Made by a program: the position numbers and the translations under genes | NCBI GenBank assembly: GCA_001600055.1 | Contig: BCIV01000020.1 | Span: forward strand, 90,309-154,308 | Reading direction: 5' to 3' | Source of the DNA: Filobasidium wieringae | Lineage: Eukaryota > Basidiomycota > Tremellomycetes > Filobasidiales > Filobasidiaceae | Length of the DNA stretch: 64,000 nucleotides | The notes under the pieces: generated by a model | Told to the model about the DNA's origin: nothing | The model's input: the letters and a program-made list of their open reading frames with translations, nothing else | Databases searched by the model: none | Part shown: positions 47,375-57,691 of the stretch, piece by piece | Layout: each line of letters opens with the position of its first letter | Numbering within the stretch: the first letter of the stretch is position 1

Positions 47375-49402
47375 TCACTGCCTGATCAATCTGATGACAT
47401 GTAACGTCTCCCTCCCCGCCCTTCGCTTGAGTACCACCTCCCCCTCGAACCCGCTCGCCCGCATCCGTCCGATAATCTCGTCCGGTCGGTTCTGGCTCAC
47501 AGCGACCAAGTAAAACCTGCCCCCCCGTGCGAGGATCCGGGGTAAAAGGTCCAGCACGAGATCGGTGATCATCATCCCGTCCCATCCTCCTGCCCAAGTC
47601 GCCCCTACTCCGCGGGCGAGTTGAGTCCGGGTCAATTCGTCCTCCTCCGTAGGGACGTAGGGTGGGTTGAAGACGATCAGATCGGCCCCCCCGACGTGGT
47701 CCAGCCTCTGCAGCAAGGGATCGACGAGATGCGCGTGGACGGGGTTGAGGAACGTCCCGTTCAACCCGGCCGTCCGGTTCGTCGCTCGACAAGCATCGGG
47801 ATTGATATCGGTACTCAAAAACAGAGCCTGGGTAGGTCCGACGAGGGAAGAGAGGAACGAGCTGCCCACCCCTGATCCGGAACCTATTTCGAGACAGATG
47901 GTGGGGGGGGAAGAGAGGAGGAGGGGGTGATCCGATTCGAGCGCGTCGAGGAGGATGAAACTGTCTTCCGCCGGTTCGTACACTGATTCGGGGAGTTGAC
48001 CGTAGAGGGGTGTAGGGAAGGTCGGTTTGGGGTAGGTCGCGTTGGTCGTTGATGATGGGGACGGTTTGGAGGGGGAGTTGGAATCGGATTGAATGGTATG
48101 GACCGCTAAATCGATCCGAGTCCCGACCTGAACCTGAACCTCGGTCTCCACCTCTAGCTCCACCTTCAGCTCGGTCTCTACCGTCCCCACAGCCGTTTTG
48201 CCCTTACTCCGAGCATCCAACCAAGCTTCCCAACAATCATCATCCTCCTCCTCGTCCCCTCCCATTCCTTCCCCATCTTCGTTGTCGTTGTCGTCGTCAT
48301 CACTTCCCATTCCCATCCCCATTCCCATACCCGCTCCAGTAACGGCAGAAGACCCATGGCCAAACCAGCCCGAATCCAAATCATGCTCATCGAAAAACCT
48401 CGCACACGTCGATTGGTCGAATATCCCCCCGGTCCCGGTCCCCATCCCGGTCCCGAACGTACCACCCGGCCCCACCCCCAACCCTAACCCGCACTCCAGC
48501 CCAAACTCGTCGTAATCCATGCAACGGGACCGGGACCGGGTCCGGGAACGTGAACGGGAAGTCGACCGACCGGTGTCGGTGGACCCCGATCCGAACTCGA
48601 AGACGGGTCCGAACGAACCCCATGCGTTCGGTTTGGTCTGCTCCTCGCCATGCTCCCCGTACTCGTGCTCCTCACCATGCTCCCCATGCTCGTCCCGCTC
48701 TCTCTGCTCGCCGCTGCGCTCGCGCTGCAACCAAAACCCCCTCTCCTCCTGTGACGGCGGATCCAAGGGTGTGCGATCGTATTCCCCCCTGCTCCACGTG
48801 GGATAGATGAGGGGATGAGTTTGGGTTTGGGGTGGGAAGTGGACTTTGCGTGGGGTCGGGGCGGGGGAAGGGTCCAGGGAGGGGAGATTCAGGGACAGGA
48901 CATGGGGATGGGATAGGGATAGGGAGAGTGGGAGGGAGAGGGAGGGGGGCGTGAGGGGGAGAACGACCGAGTTGGATCTGGACGATGGGGTGGAATGTCC
49001 ACCGGATTCCGAGTTCCCCGAGTCGCACAGTGTGATGGAATCGGAACCGCACAACGACCCGTGCCCGACTTGTTCCTCCTCGATCGGACCCAGCCCCGAT
49101 CGCCCTCTTCTGCATGGATCCAACGAAGCGTTGTTGTCGACCGCGATGCGCTTTTTGAGACAAGAACGTAGAGGTTGAGCGGTGCGCGAGGGAGAACGGC
49201 GGGCGGCGTTTATGAAGGGGATGTTACTGTACGCCGGGTGGTATTCGTCCGATGAGGAGGAGGAGTAGTCGTAGGCGTCCTCCGTGTCCGTGTCCGACAT
49301 GTCCGAGTGGGAGACTGGGTGTTGTTGTTGCTGGTGTAAATGGACGGGAGGGAGATACGGTGAAATGGCGTTTGGAGAGAGGGAGAGGACGAGGTCGACC
49401 AT
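47375..49402 (-). CDS. MTQ2: MTQ2-type protein methyltransferase fused to a long disordered N-terminal region
   Basis: A single uninterrupted 675-residue frame. The C-terminal 215 residues (from about 458, TYPKPTFPTPLYG) form the class-I methyltransferase of the Mtq2/HemK2/N6AMT1 family, which methylates the GGQ glutamine of release factor eRF1. Landmarks are YEPAEDSFILLDALE, LEIGSGSGVG (SAM loop) and FNPPYVPTEEDEL (catalytic NPPY). Family members are normally about 220 residues. Here about 455 residues precede the domain: an acidic Ser/Asp start, LRSCLKKR at 78-85, KVHF at 186-189 (a PP1 RVxF-like motif), YPTWSRGEYDRTPLD, a Gly/Met repeat (MGMGMGMG) and an Asp/Glu run. No Met lies just before the methyltransferase. 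Either a true fusion or two genes joined by chance across GC-rich DNA. Confidence 0.82.
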   Translation of the reverse strand: MVDLVLSLSPNAISPYLPPVHLHQQQQHPVSHSDMSDTDTEDAYDYSSSSSDEYHPAYSNIPFINAARRSPSRTAQPLRSCLKKRIAVDNNASLDPCRRGRSGLGPIEEEQVGHGSLCGSDSITLCDSGNSESGGHSTPSSRSNSVVLPLTPPSLSLPLSLSLSHPHVLSLNLPSLDPSPAPTPRKVHFPPQTQTHPLIYPTWSRGEYDRTPLDPPSQEERGFWLQRERSGEQRERDEHGEHGEEHEYGEHGEEQTKPNAWGSFGPVFEFGSGSTDTGRSTSRSRSRTRSRSRCMDYDEFGLECGLGLGVGPGGTFGTGMGTGTGGIFDQSTCARFFDEHDLDSGWFGHGSSAVTGAGMGMGMGMGSDDDDNDNEDGEGMGGDEEEDDDCWEAWLDARSKGKTAVGTVETELKVELEVETEVQVQVGTRIDLAVHTIQSDSNSPSKPSPSSTTNATYPKPTFPTPLYGQLPESVYEPAEDSFILLDALESDHPLLLSSPPTICLEIGSGSGVGSSFLSSLVGPTQALFLSTDINPDACRATNRTAGLNGTFLNPVHAHLVDPLLQRLDHVGGADLIVFNPPYVPTEEDELTRTQLARGVGATWAGGWDGMMITDLVLDLLPRILARGGRFYLVAVSQNRPDEIIGRMRASGFEGEVVLKRRAGRETLHVIRLIRQ

Positions 49403-49963
49403 CGTATGGAACGGTGCTGGCTGGCTCTGGGTTGCGCTCGATCGGGGTGTTATAAGCCAGAACAGGCAATTCGGTGGTCACGTTCACGTTGAATCGACAT
49501 GGTTGGACGAGCGACGACAGTGACGATGGAATGATGAAGCGATGAAACGATGAAGCGCCCGATGGTCGTCCGTTGATCCGGTTGTTCCAGTGGTTCCTAC
49601 GTCGATCCTCCTTTCGCTACGATGATCTCCCTTTCATAGAAGATGTGATGACAAATGATGTGAGACGGAACATCACTCCAACCGCACAGCGAGTGAGCGA
49701 GTGAGCGGGAGAGTCGATCATATTTCTATTTCGGTCCAAAGATCCATTTCCACCATTCTAAAGCGCATTCCCAATCACGTGACCAGCAGTTGAATACGTT
49801 ATTCACCAGTAACGCATGAGGGTATGCGTTCTACCTGCTTACGTAGAACTCGAACCTCGTAGAGAATAATGGCATCGTCAGCTCGTTTGATTCTTGTTGT
49901 TACCCCTAATTCGCACATTCTTACCTCGTCCATATCATTCTCATACCACCACAAACACACCCA
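49403..49963. promoter_or_regulatory. Divergent promoter, MTQ2 fusion and mannose-6-phosphate isomerase
   Basis: About 560 bp between divergent start codons. It includes TCACGTGA at 49775-49782 and a tandem GCGAGTGAGCGAGTGAGCG near 49688. No gene supported. Confidence 0.5.
49775..49782. promoter_or_regulatory. E-box TCACGTGA
   Basis: Eight-bp palindrome about 180 bp before the mannose-6-phosphate isomerase start, identical to sites at 3568, 28209 and 58454. Confidence 0.4.
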
Positions 49964-52103
49964 ATGACGGACAACATCGTGAGCCCCACCCTCTTCCTCC
50001 CCCAACCCGTTTCCCCACCACTAACCTACTCCCGGCAGATCCGACTACAATGCATGGCCCAGACTTACCCCTGGGGCAGGGTAGGTAGAGACAGTATCAT
50101 CACGGAATTCGGACCGGAGGCTGCGGGAGAGGCTTGGAGTTTTGGAGAGCGGACGGCTTATGCTGAGGTTCGTCTGGGTTTGGGATTCGAAGGTGGGAGT
50201 GGGGGGAGCTGATGATGCTTTGTCTTTTCCTTGTCTCTCTCCCTCTCTCTCTCCCTCTCTCTCTCCCTTCGCTTCGCTGCGCTTCACTTTGCTTCACTCA
50301 CAACAACACCCAACCCAACAGCTCTGGCTATCCGCGACCCACCCCTCAGCGCCCACAAAAATCCACCCCTCCCACCCGCTCTCCTCCTCGAACCCCATCT
50401 CCTCCACTCTCCAAACCCTCTCTTCTTCCTTTGGGAAAACGTTGCAACAGCTGGTCAGTGAGCGGCCTGGTTTGTTGGGCCGGGCGAAGAGGTTTGGACG
50501 GACGGATGAGAGTAAGCGAGGTGATAAGGGGGACGAGGGGGTGGGGTTCTTGATGAAGGTTTTGACTTGTAAGCAAGGTGAGTTTGGGGCTCGGGTTGGG
50601 TCGTGAGCTATGTGGGTGAAAGGGGAGGAGCGAAAGGAAGCAGAGATCGAGGTTTATGTCGATATTGATCCCCCCCGATCGTTCCTCCCGCACAGCTCTC
50701 CCATTACAGATCCACCCCGATAAAGAATTATCAGAAAAACTGCACTCGGAGAACCCAAAGCAATTCGCGTGAGTCGGGTTTCTCAGTGAGGGTCTGTACG
50801 GCAAGGCTCAAGCTTACGGACGTCGACCGCAGCGACTTCAACCATAAACCCGAGATCGCCGTGGCCCTCACCCGGTTCACCGGTTTCGCGGGGTTCCAAC
50901 CGACCTCCCGGATCCTCAAATCCCTAACGCTTATCCCGGAACTCGTAACCCTCCTCTCCCCTCTCGAGAGTTATCGAGCGTTCGTCCACTCCCCCCATCC
51001 AGGGGCGGCGGAGTTGAAGGAACTGACGAGGGAGGTTTTGAGGATGAGACCGAAGAGCGATTCCGAGGGGGTTTTACACAGGGTTGGGGAACTCGTTGGA
51101 TTGACGGGGTCGGGGTCGGGAACGGGACCGGATGGGAGGGATGTGGATGTCGCTATCGAAACGCTCTTAGCGCGGGTCCAACAGGAAGGGGTCGATCGGG
51201 TCTTCTCTTCCCCCCTAGGATGGACCGGGGGAGAGGGGGAGAGGTTGGTCACCGCTTTGAAAAAGATGCAGGAATTTTATAAAGGCGATCAAGCTAGTAT
51301 CGTCACCGCGTACGTCATCCTGGCTCCTTAGTTCTCCGTTTAGGGAAATCGGATCGATTGAGGACTGATCATTTTGATCCGCGTTGGGGGATAGGTTTTT
51401 TATGAATCTTATCGAATTACAACCGGGGGAGGGGATTTATGTGGGAGCCGATGGGATTCATGCTTGGTTGGACGGTCGTCAGTTTCGACCTTTTAGTCTT
51501 TTCTCACAAGCCCAACCCTTTGAGCTGACACGCCCTGCTCCCCTACTTTTCATTTCCTCTCTCTTCAATCGACCATAGAAATCATCGAACTGATGGCCAC
51601 GAGCGATAACGTGCTCAACGTAGGGTTCGTATCCGAATCCGAAAAAGACTCGATCGATACGTTTATCGAGGCGGTCACCTGTGAACCCAAGGACGGGGAG
51701 GAGTACAAGTTGAAGAGGAGCGAATGGAATTTGAGCTCCGGAGCGGGGGCGGGGGTTTATCAGGTGAGCAGTCCCTTTTTCGTCTTTTACTCGCCAAAGT
51801 GGGCTGGGGCTGAGAAACCTGGTCGACCAGGTCCCGACGGAAGAATTCTCTCTCTATCACGTCCGACCGGATCCGGACCGATCGACCACCATAAAACCCC
51901 TTCATGGACCGACCGTACTGATCGTCACCGAGGGACAAGGTGCCATCACTCAGATCGTCGATGGATTCAGGACAGACGTCCAGGTCAAACGAGGTCAGGT
52001 TCATCTTGTCGGAGCGGATACCGAGGTCGAGTACGAGAAGGGGCTCGAGGTTTGGGCGAGTTTCTGGGACGATCAGGAAGAGGGACAGACGGGACCTGCG
52101 TGA
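49964..52103 (+). CDS. PMI40: Mannose-6-phosphate isomerase
   Basis: Zinc enzyme converting fructose-6-phosphate to mannose-6-phosphate for GDP-mannose, cell-wall mannan and glycosylation. It starts at ATG 49964. Exons give [60 protein letters not shown] (zinc QxH), [21 protein letters not shown] (HKPE zinc ligand), a long helical insert, [27 protein letters not shown] (the last zinc His), [17 protein letters not shown] and a C-terminal cupin ending at 52103. Six or so introns; the one after TAYAE contains a long CT tract. The frame is GC-rich and codon use differs from genes before 46 kb. Confidence 0.95.
50219..50275. repeat. Pyrimidine (CT)n tract in a PMI intron
   Basis: Runs of TCTCTCTCCCTCTCTC over about 55 bp inside the second intron of the isomerase gene; it probably contributes to the intron's polypyrimidine tract and may vary in length. 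Confidence 0.75.
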
Positions 52104-52357
52104 GTGCTTTTGAGCGTTGAGCGTGTTTTATTGGGCGAGAGTGGACTTCGAGATGATTGGATCGACAAGCGGCAAGAGGGGGATGATCGGGAGACATGAC
52201 CTCGAGGGCATAGTGTAGCGTACAAGAACCGGCTGTATCCCCTGGCTTCTCATGGAAGATGAATAGATTGGATCTTTCCCACTCGTCCCCCGGAGTCTCA
52301 TCGCCTTGACTATCGAACCGCACGCTGACCTTGTGAACCGTTCTTCCCCCCCCCAAG

Positions 52358-53410
52358 TCAACCGAAACAGGAAAAGTCTCCCCAACCTCAACAACAACAA
52401 CAAGTCTATCACTCGCCTTACCTCGCCTCGCTGTCCGCTAACAACCGACACGAGGAGTACCAGTACTTGGATCTGATCAGGCATATCATCGAGAACGGTC
52501 AACATCGACCGGATCGAACGGGAACGGGAACCATCGCCATGTTCGCCCCTCCTTCCCTCAGGTTCTCCCTGGCCAACGACACCTTGCCGTTACTCACGAC
52601 GAAACGAGTCTTCACTCGAGGCGTGATCGAGGAATTGTTATGGTTCGTCGCCGGTCATACCGACGGCAAGATCCTGAGCGACAAGGGAGTTGGGATTTGG
52701 GAAGGGAACGGATCTCGTGAATACCTGGACAAGATCGGGCTCGGTCATCGACGAGTCGGAGATCTCGGTCCCGTCTACGGATTCCAATGGAGACATTTCG
52801 GGGCAAAGTACGGGACGTGCGAGGACGATTATACTGGTCAAGGGGTGGATCAGTTGCAGCAGGTCATCGATAAGATCAAGAACAACCCGACGGATCGACG
52901 GATAATCATGAGCGCTTGGAACCCGGCTGGTCAGTAATCCGGGTCGAGGGGTGCTTACGATACTTTCAGCTGATACCATAACACCTTCCTATAGATCTCT
53001 CCCAGATGGCCCTCCCCCCTTGTCACATGTTCTGTCAATTCTTCGTGACTTTGCCATCGGATTCGAACAGCAAACCTAAACTGTCTTGCCTGATGTACCA
53101 ACGTTCATGCGATCTCGGACTAGGCGTACCCTTCAACATCGCTTCCTACTCGCTGTTGACACACATGATCGCCCATGTCACCGACACTGAACCTCACGAG
53201 TTTATCCTACAAATGGGAGACGCGCATGTCTACAAGGATCACGTGGAGCCGCTCATGACTCAATTGGAAAGAGAACCACGAGAGTTCCCCAAGTTGAACA
53301 TCAAGCGGAGCAAGGAGGAGATCGGGTCGATCGATGGGTTCAGGACGGAAGATTTCGAGGTCGTCGGGTATAAACCGATGGGAAAGATTGAGATGAAGAT
53401 GTCTGCTTGA
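52358..53410 (+). CDS. TMP1: Thymidylate synthase (start exon unresolved)
   Basis: Makes dTMP from dUMP using methylene-tetrahydrofolate. The main exon opens after a C-rich acceptor ending at 52357 and carries a Gln-rich leader, [71 protein letters not shown] and [14 protein letters not shown]. After an intron come [18 protein letters not shown] (catalytic Cys), [37 protein letters not shown] and the C-terminal KIEMKMSA typical of this enzyme. No ATG lies in frame before the stop upstream of the acceptor, so a short first exon exists further 5' (ATG at 52196 is one candidate). The sequence resembles Cryptococcus enzymes most. Confidence 0.95.
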
Positions 53411-53901
53411 TGCAGGTCGCATAGTGAATTAGGTTGTACATTCGATACAGATAGAGGATTTTCAAGCGATAGACCACCGCGTCACAAGTAGGAGAGTTAT
53501 GGAGCAGCGTATCGATCTTTGAACGTAAGTTCCGTCTCGTGTATAGTGTCATCGTAAGAGCTAGCGAAACGGAATCAGAATTTATTTTTCGGAGGATTTT
53601 TACGTGACGTTGACGTGCCAACAGTACGACACCTAGATCAAGAGCCTGGTTCCCATCCCCTTCAGTCGCTCTTACAGAGTAAGTTTGTATCAGTTGCCTG
53701 CGATACTGGTATCCCTTGAAGTTATCCAGCGTGAGGGTCACGTCAGTCGATTCAATAACTGTTGTAGTTTGTCAATTGGACCTCTGCATAGGATCAAGTG
53801 CGTAATTGTACTCACCTCCGTCCTTGGAGTATTTCACGGTCAAGCGAACGTTCTTCCAGGGCAAAAAATACGCCTGGTCTCGGGTTTTGAAGAGAGAAGA
53901 C
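53411..53901. other. Intergenic stretch before the second solo LTR
   Basis: About 490 bp with no supported gene or RNA. It ends in AAGAC, the first copy of the LTR target duplication. Confidence 0.45.
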
Positions 53902-54705
53902 TGTTACAACTGGTTCATCAAGACATCGTTCAAGTAGAATCTCGCTCAACCAACCGAACTACCACCCCGTTTCGGTTCGACTCCGTTTCAACCAAATCTC
54001 CCGGGAAGCCGGCCGAATACGCTCGTACCGCGGATTGTTCGTGCAACACGAAACGCCATCTCCTATTCCGTCGAACAAGGTGATCTACCGAGAACCTCGA
54101 ACCAACAAAGAAGATACCCATCCATGTTCGGTTGTTCCCTACAAGGTTCAACCGAATCCGTCTACAACCTATCAATTATTTCTCTATCCGGCTCGCTCTC
54201 TCTTTTCGGTTCCATAAACATAAAATAGGATTCAACCGAATCTAGCAAAAACAACTTAGACGACTCGTGGTGGTATCGCTCTCTTTTCCTTGTTTGTGGC
54301 CTCGCAGTGTTTCCGTTTTAGTATATATATAGTTAGGGATTGAATCGTCTATACAGAGTCAACCGAATTGTATAGAGGATTCAAGTCCGATATCGCATTC
54401 TANTTACACCTACTGAATTACCAATTCAAGACGTACTGTGAAGAGGTTACTACAATAGGATCTCGCTAAGTTGTTCTCATACAACCTTCGTTCTTCACCT
54501 AAACCGATTAATATCAACGTTCGATACTAACCTCTTCGATTCCANTAACTTACAGATTCTAACCGAATCCTTTAATTCGGTCGAATAACTTGTCCACCGC
54601 TTAGAACTAACTGAGTTACCGCAACTCGGTCCTTATTCCATCATCCAGATAACCTACGAGTAGCGTTTGCTATTAGACCTGTGACAGCGAGAACCTGCCG
54701 TAACA
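53902..54705 (-). repeat. Solo LTR with 5-bp target duplication AAGAC
   Basis: Minus-strand copy of the same LTR family as 23544-24344. It starts TGTTACAAC and ends CCGTAACA on the plus strand, 804 bp, flanked by AAGAC at 53897-53901 and 54706-54710. It aligns with the 23.5-kb copy nearly base for base by eye. Single N bases at 54403 and 54545. No coding region; the open frames across it have counterparts in the other copy and are not genes. Confidence 0.95.
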
Positions 54706-54816
54706 AAGACGGACGCGCAGCGACGTGATACACCATCAAGATAATGGCGTGCATCTGTACTGCGTTATCATAATGCTGCGAAAGATGTATAGATTAGTAT
54801 AAGACGAAAGGGACAT

Positions 54817-55130
54817 TCATCGACACGCAAACCGGTCTGCCTTTGGGTTCGAATAGATCGCCTTTATCAAGAGCCTGGTTTCTACTTCTCCAAAGGTGAT
54901 CCCGCGTGCTCGCCCCTTACGGAGCTTTCTAGTTTGAACAAGGTGATTTGCATGCTGTCGCGGACAATGTCAGGAATGAAGGGAAGCACAGGGATGTTGG
55001 CAGTAATATACAACTCACATCCGACATAATTCTGCCCCATGCTGCGATCTCATCTTTCGATGGGTAGGGATTGCAGCAGTTTTTGGCGATCCATATAAGT
55101 AGGGATGCTCGTCTCCAATTCACCATTGAT
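54817..55130 (-). CDS. Candidate TALE-homeodomain-like protein (3' part)
   Basis: Tentative. On the minus strand an exon reading MVNWRRASLLIWIAKNCCNP continues with YPSKDEIAAWGRIMSD. The spacing W-x7-PYP matches the helix 1-2 region and three-residue loop of TALE homeodomains. A 64-nt intron with good ends (GTGAGT ... ACAG, 54955-55018) joins it to HANHLVQTRKLRKGRARGIT and a stop at 54817-54819. The conserved WFxNxR recognition helix is not seen; instead there is a basic stretch. Upstream exons were not resolved; a Ser-rich frame continues to about 55375. It lies 107 bp from the solo LTR's target duplication. It may be a degenerate gene or a chance match. Confidence 0.35.
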
Positions 55131-56019
55131 TGCACTGCCACCGTCACGCAAGATCTTGTTGCAAGGACGATCAAGACCACTGCAACTGCGCAGGACCTGA
55201 TTGCCGAAGGCGACGTAGAGGAGGACACAGACGAGCCGGTTCGAATCTTCATCGGTGTTGCACCCGTGGGTGACGGAATGGATAGAGTAGGAGATGAGGA
55301 TGACGACGAGGATTTTGAGAATGACGAGGTGGGCATGGAGGAAGAAATCGAGAAAGGGGAAGGAGACGAGAACACAATGGTCGATGACGGCGCCAGTGAT
55401 ATTTACAAGGGGATGAGAGCGGCTCGAGCTTGACCTGACACAAACACCCCTTCAGCTCCAGGTTTTTACCTTGACCAGTACAACCTGAGTGCATGTAGCT
55501 ATCTCCTACCATTCCTGATGAAGAGAATTATCGAAATCGATATGAGAAGCGCAATGGAAGTTGAGCGCAACATGGCAATGTGCACGCCATTTCGTATCCT
55601 ATTTCTCATCGATCGACCAAGGTTGGTGGCGGCTGGGCCACCCAAGTTCGCAAGGCCACTAATACTGAGCATAGTGCCAGTAGGATCGTGCGTGACAACG
55701 ATCGCTGAGGACGATACGACTGCACCGGCGGTATCAACCCCGGTCGTAGTGCCATCCTCGTTAGCGGCAATTTTAGCCAATCTATATCTAGCTGTCGCAG
55801 GGTCGATAATCGCTCCACAGTCGGCTACGCTTTACCATGACGTAGCGACGATGGCGACTATGACTGGGATGACGGACAAGCCACCAAGGTGATGATGTGA
55901 CTGCATGCGTAAGAGACTCGGACGATGAAGCGAGCGCGCGAAATCCCAGTCGTTGCTGGGCTTAGGTGGGCAATAGTCAGCGTTTTATATTTTAAATTAC
56001 TGCTTCTCAAATATAGAAA
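55131..56019. other. Unassigned stretch with competing open frames
   Basis: Frames are open on both strands: plus 55071-55433 with an acidic Glu/Asp-rich end, plus 55518-55892, and minus 55499-55780. None resembles a known protein and their overlaps are mutually exclusive. It may contain 5' exons of the minus-strand homeodomain-like candidate or a lineage-specific gene; I cannot decide. Confidence 0.3.
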
Positions 56020-56102
56020 TCTCGCTTAGCTCAGTGGTAGAGCGCTACACTAGTATTCATTTCGATATGTAGCGGTCGCTCGTTCAATTCGGGTAGCGAG
56101 AA
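56020..56102 (+). tRNA. tRNA-Thr (anticodon AGU) with an 11-nt intron
   Basis: A full cloverleaf can be drawn. The acceptor TCTCGCT pairs with AGCGAGA (perfect 7 bp), the D arm is GCTC..GAGC, and the anticodon stem CTACA pairs with TGTAG. The loop is C-T-A-G-T-A, then an 11-nt intron (56056-56066) one base 3' of the anticodon, then A. The T arm is GCTCG/CGGGT with two wobble pairs and loop TTCAATT. The discriminator is A. The B box GTTCAATTC and A box TAGCTCAGTGG are good matches. A T5 run at 56106-56110 can end RNA polymerase III transcription. Confidence 0.9.
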
Positions 56103-56746
56103 ACCTTTTTGCCCTGTCTTTTTACTGGAAGAAGGAACCCACGCCAGGCAGTCTCCATGTCGCTGTGTCTTTCATCAAGCTGTTTTCAGGGTCCAGGTAT
56201 ATACCAAAGAAGCCTCACAGGAACTGGGGCATCAAGTTGCAATACTATTGTTGTTCTCATTCATCAATTCACGGTTGTCGCTCGTTTTCAGCGAGAAACC
56301 TTTTTGCCACGCCGAACAGACAGGACCGGTTAATGAAGGTTGCAAGTACAACAAGTACCCTTCGCGGTGGTGTTTTATACATGATAGCTGTCGTATCGCA
56401 AGACGTTCCTTCTAACTTCCGCCCATCCTGTTCCACAACAAGTGGGCTGACGGGGAGGGTCCGTCTCAAGTCGAACACATCATTCATTAAAGCAGACTAT
56501 AGACGAGAGGCAGTATACTCTCTGCGTTCTCGATGCTTGACACTGAAACGGGAACCACTCGGAGGCGTGCGCTCACGCCGGGAACGACGGTCACCCTCTC
56601 TCTCGCGCGCGTGACAAACGGGAGATTGGTATCGGTCTCCATTTCTTATCGACATTCAGCGAGATAGATCGGATGTAGGACATAGACTAAGATAGATGCG
56701 CAACGGTACTGAGCAGCATGCGGATCGCGTTGCAACGTATGGCGAT
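56103..56746. other. Region between the tRNA gene and the dehydrogenase gene
   Basis: Apart from the tRNA 3'-end duplicate, no gene is supported. Open frames here have no recognisable product. Confidence 0.4.
56271..56308 (+). repeat. Partial duplicate of the tRNA-Thr 3' end
   Basis: GTCGCTCGTT followed by TTC and then AGCGAGAAACCTTTTTGCC. This repeats the tRNA's T-arm 5' side, its acceptor 3' strand and its terminator flank (19-bp exact match), lacking about seven bases of the T loop/arm. It cannot form a tRNA by itself. Confidence 0.8.
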
Positions 56747-57691
56747 CTACCAAGCGGCCATAAATCCATCATAGTTCCAAAACTTCCCAGAGTGACTCTC
56801 ACGCGTGGCCTCCCCAACAACTTTGAGGATGGCATCGGCACTCTCGTCGGATTCGATGGCCGTGGGGAACTTGCTCATGTCCATTCCGAGGGAGGTAACG
56901 AATTCAATTACCGGGACCGCCATGTCGGTCTTGACCAAACCTATTTGAATGGAATTGATCAGTAAGATACGGGAAGAAACCCCTTCAGCTTGATCTTCTT
57001 ACCTGGATGAATGGGGAATGCGGTGATCTTGGGTTCCTCGATATGGATACGTTGAAGGATCATGTTGACTGCGACTTTACTGATCGCGTAGCTCGCTTGA
57101 GGGATTGGGAATTGTCCGGCAAGACTGGCGGATAAGGTACTGATCGAGATGAACTTGGGGTCATCGGATTTGACGAGTAACGGTTGGAAGGCTTGGTAGA
57201 GGTAGAGGTTACCGCCGATCGCGTTGACTTGGATGGCGTCGATGAGAACCTTGTCAGTGAGCTGAGCAATGGGAACGAGCTCGGAGATGATTCCTGTAAC
57301 AGTCGGATGGTCAGGTCGAGGTCACCACTTACATGGAATCTCGCAGGTCTGGCTTACCGGCGTTGGCGAGGATCACGTCGACCTTCCCGACCTCGTTGTT
57401 CACCAGATCCGCCGCGGCTTGATGCGCTTCCTGGGAAGAGACGTCCCACTTGACGATCTTGACGCGATCGTTCTCCTTTGCCAGAGCTACGAGCGCTGTA
57501 GCCTGAGCGGGGTTCCTGGTACCCGCATAGACGATGTTGGATGGATTCTTGGCGATGGCTTTGACCAGCTCGAGACCGATACCGCGGTTGGAGCCGGTGA
57601 CTGCGAGAGGTCGACCGTTGTAAGCTATATCCTAGTCGGTTTCACATCAAGCCGACTAACCGACGTAAATCTTCTGAGCAGCGATTGTCAT
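56747..57691 (-). CDS. Short-chain dehydrogenase/reductase
   Basis: NAD(P)-dependent oxidoreductase of the classical SDR type. It starts at ATG 57691 with MTIAAQKIYV, then an intron, then the cofactor loop in LAVTGSNRGIGLELV, IVYAGTRNP, VKWDVSS and VDVILANAG (intron just after NAG). The next exon gives the catalytic Ser in KFISISTLSASLAG and PQASYAISKVAVNMI (YxxxK). The last exon gives LVKTDMA and a C-terminus SGKFWNYDGFMAAW with stop at 56747. Length is about 250 residues, normal for the family. It resembles the carbonyl reductase/NorA-like group. Substrate unknown. Confidence 0.9.

Noticed and set aside
48049..49178. Several long frames on the plus strand and other minus frames
   Set aside because: They arise from GC-rich, stop-poor DNA opposite the MTQ2 fusion and consist of simple Pro/Arg/Ser repeats.
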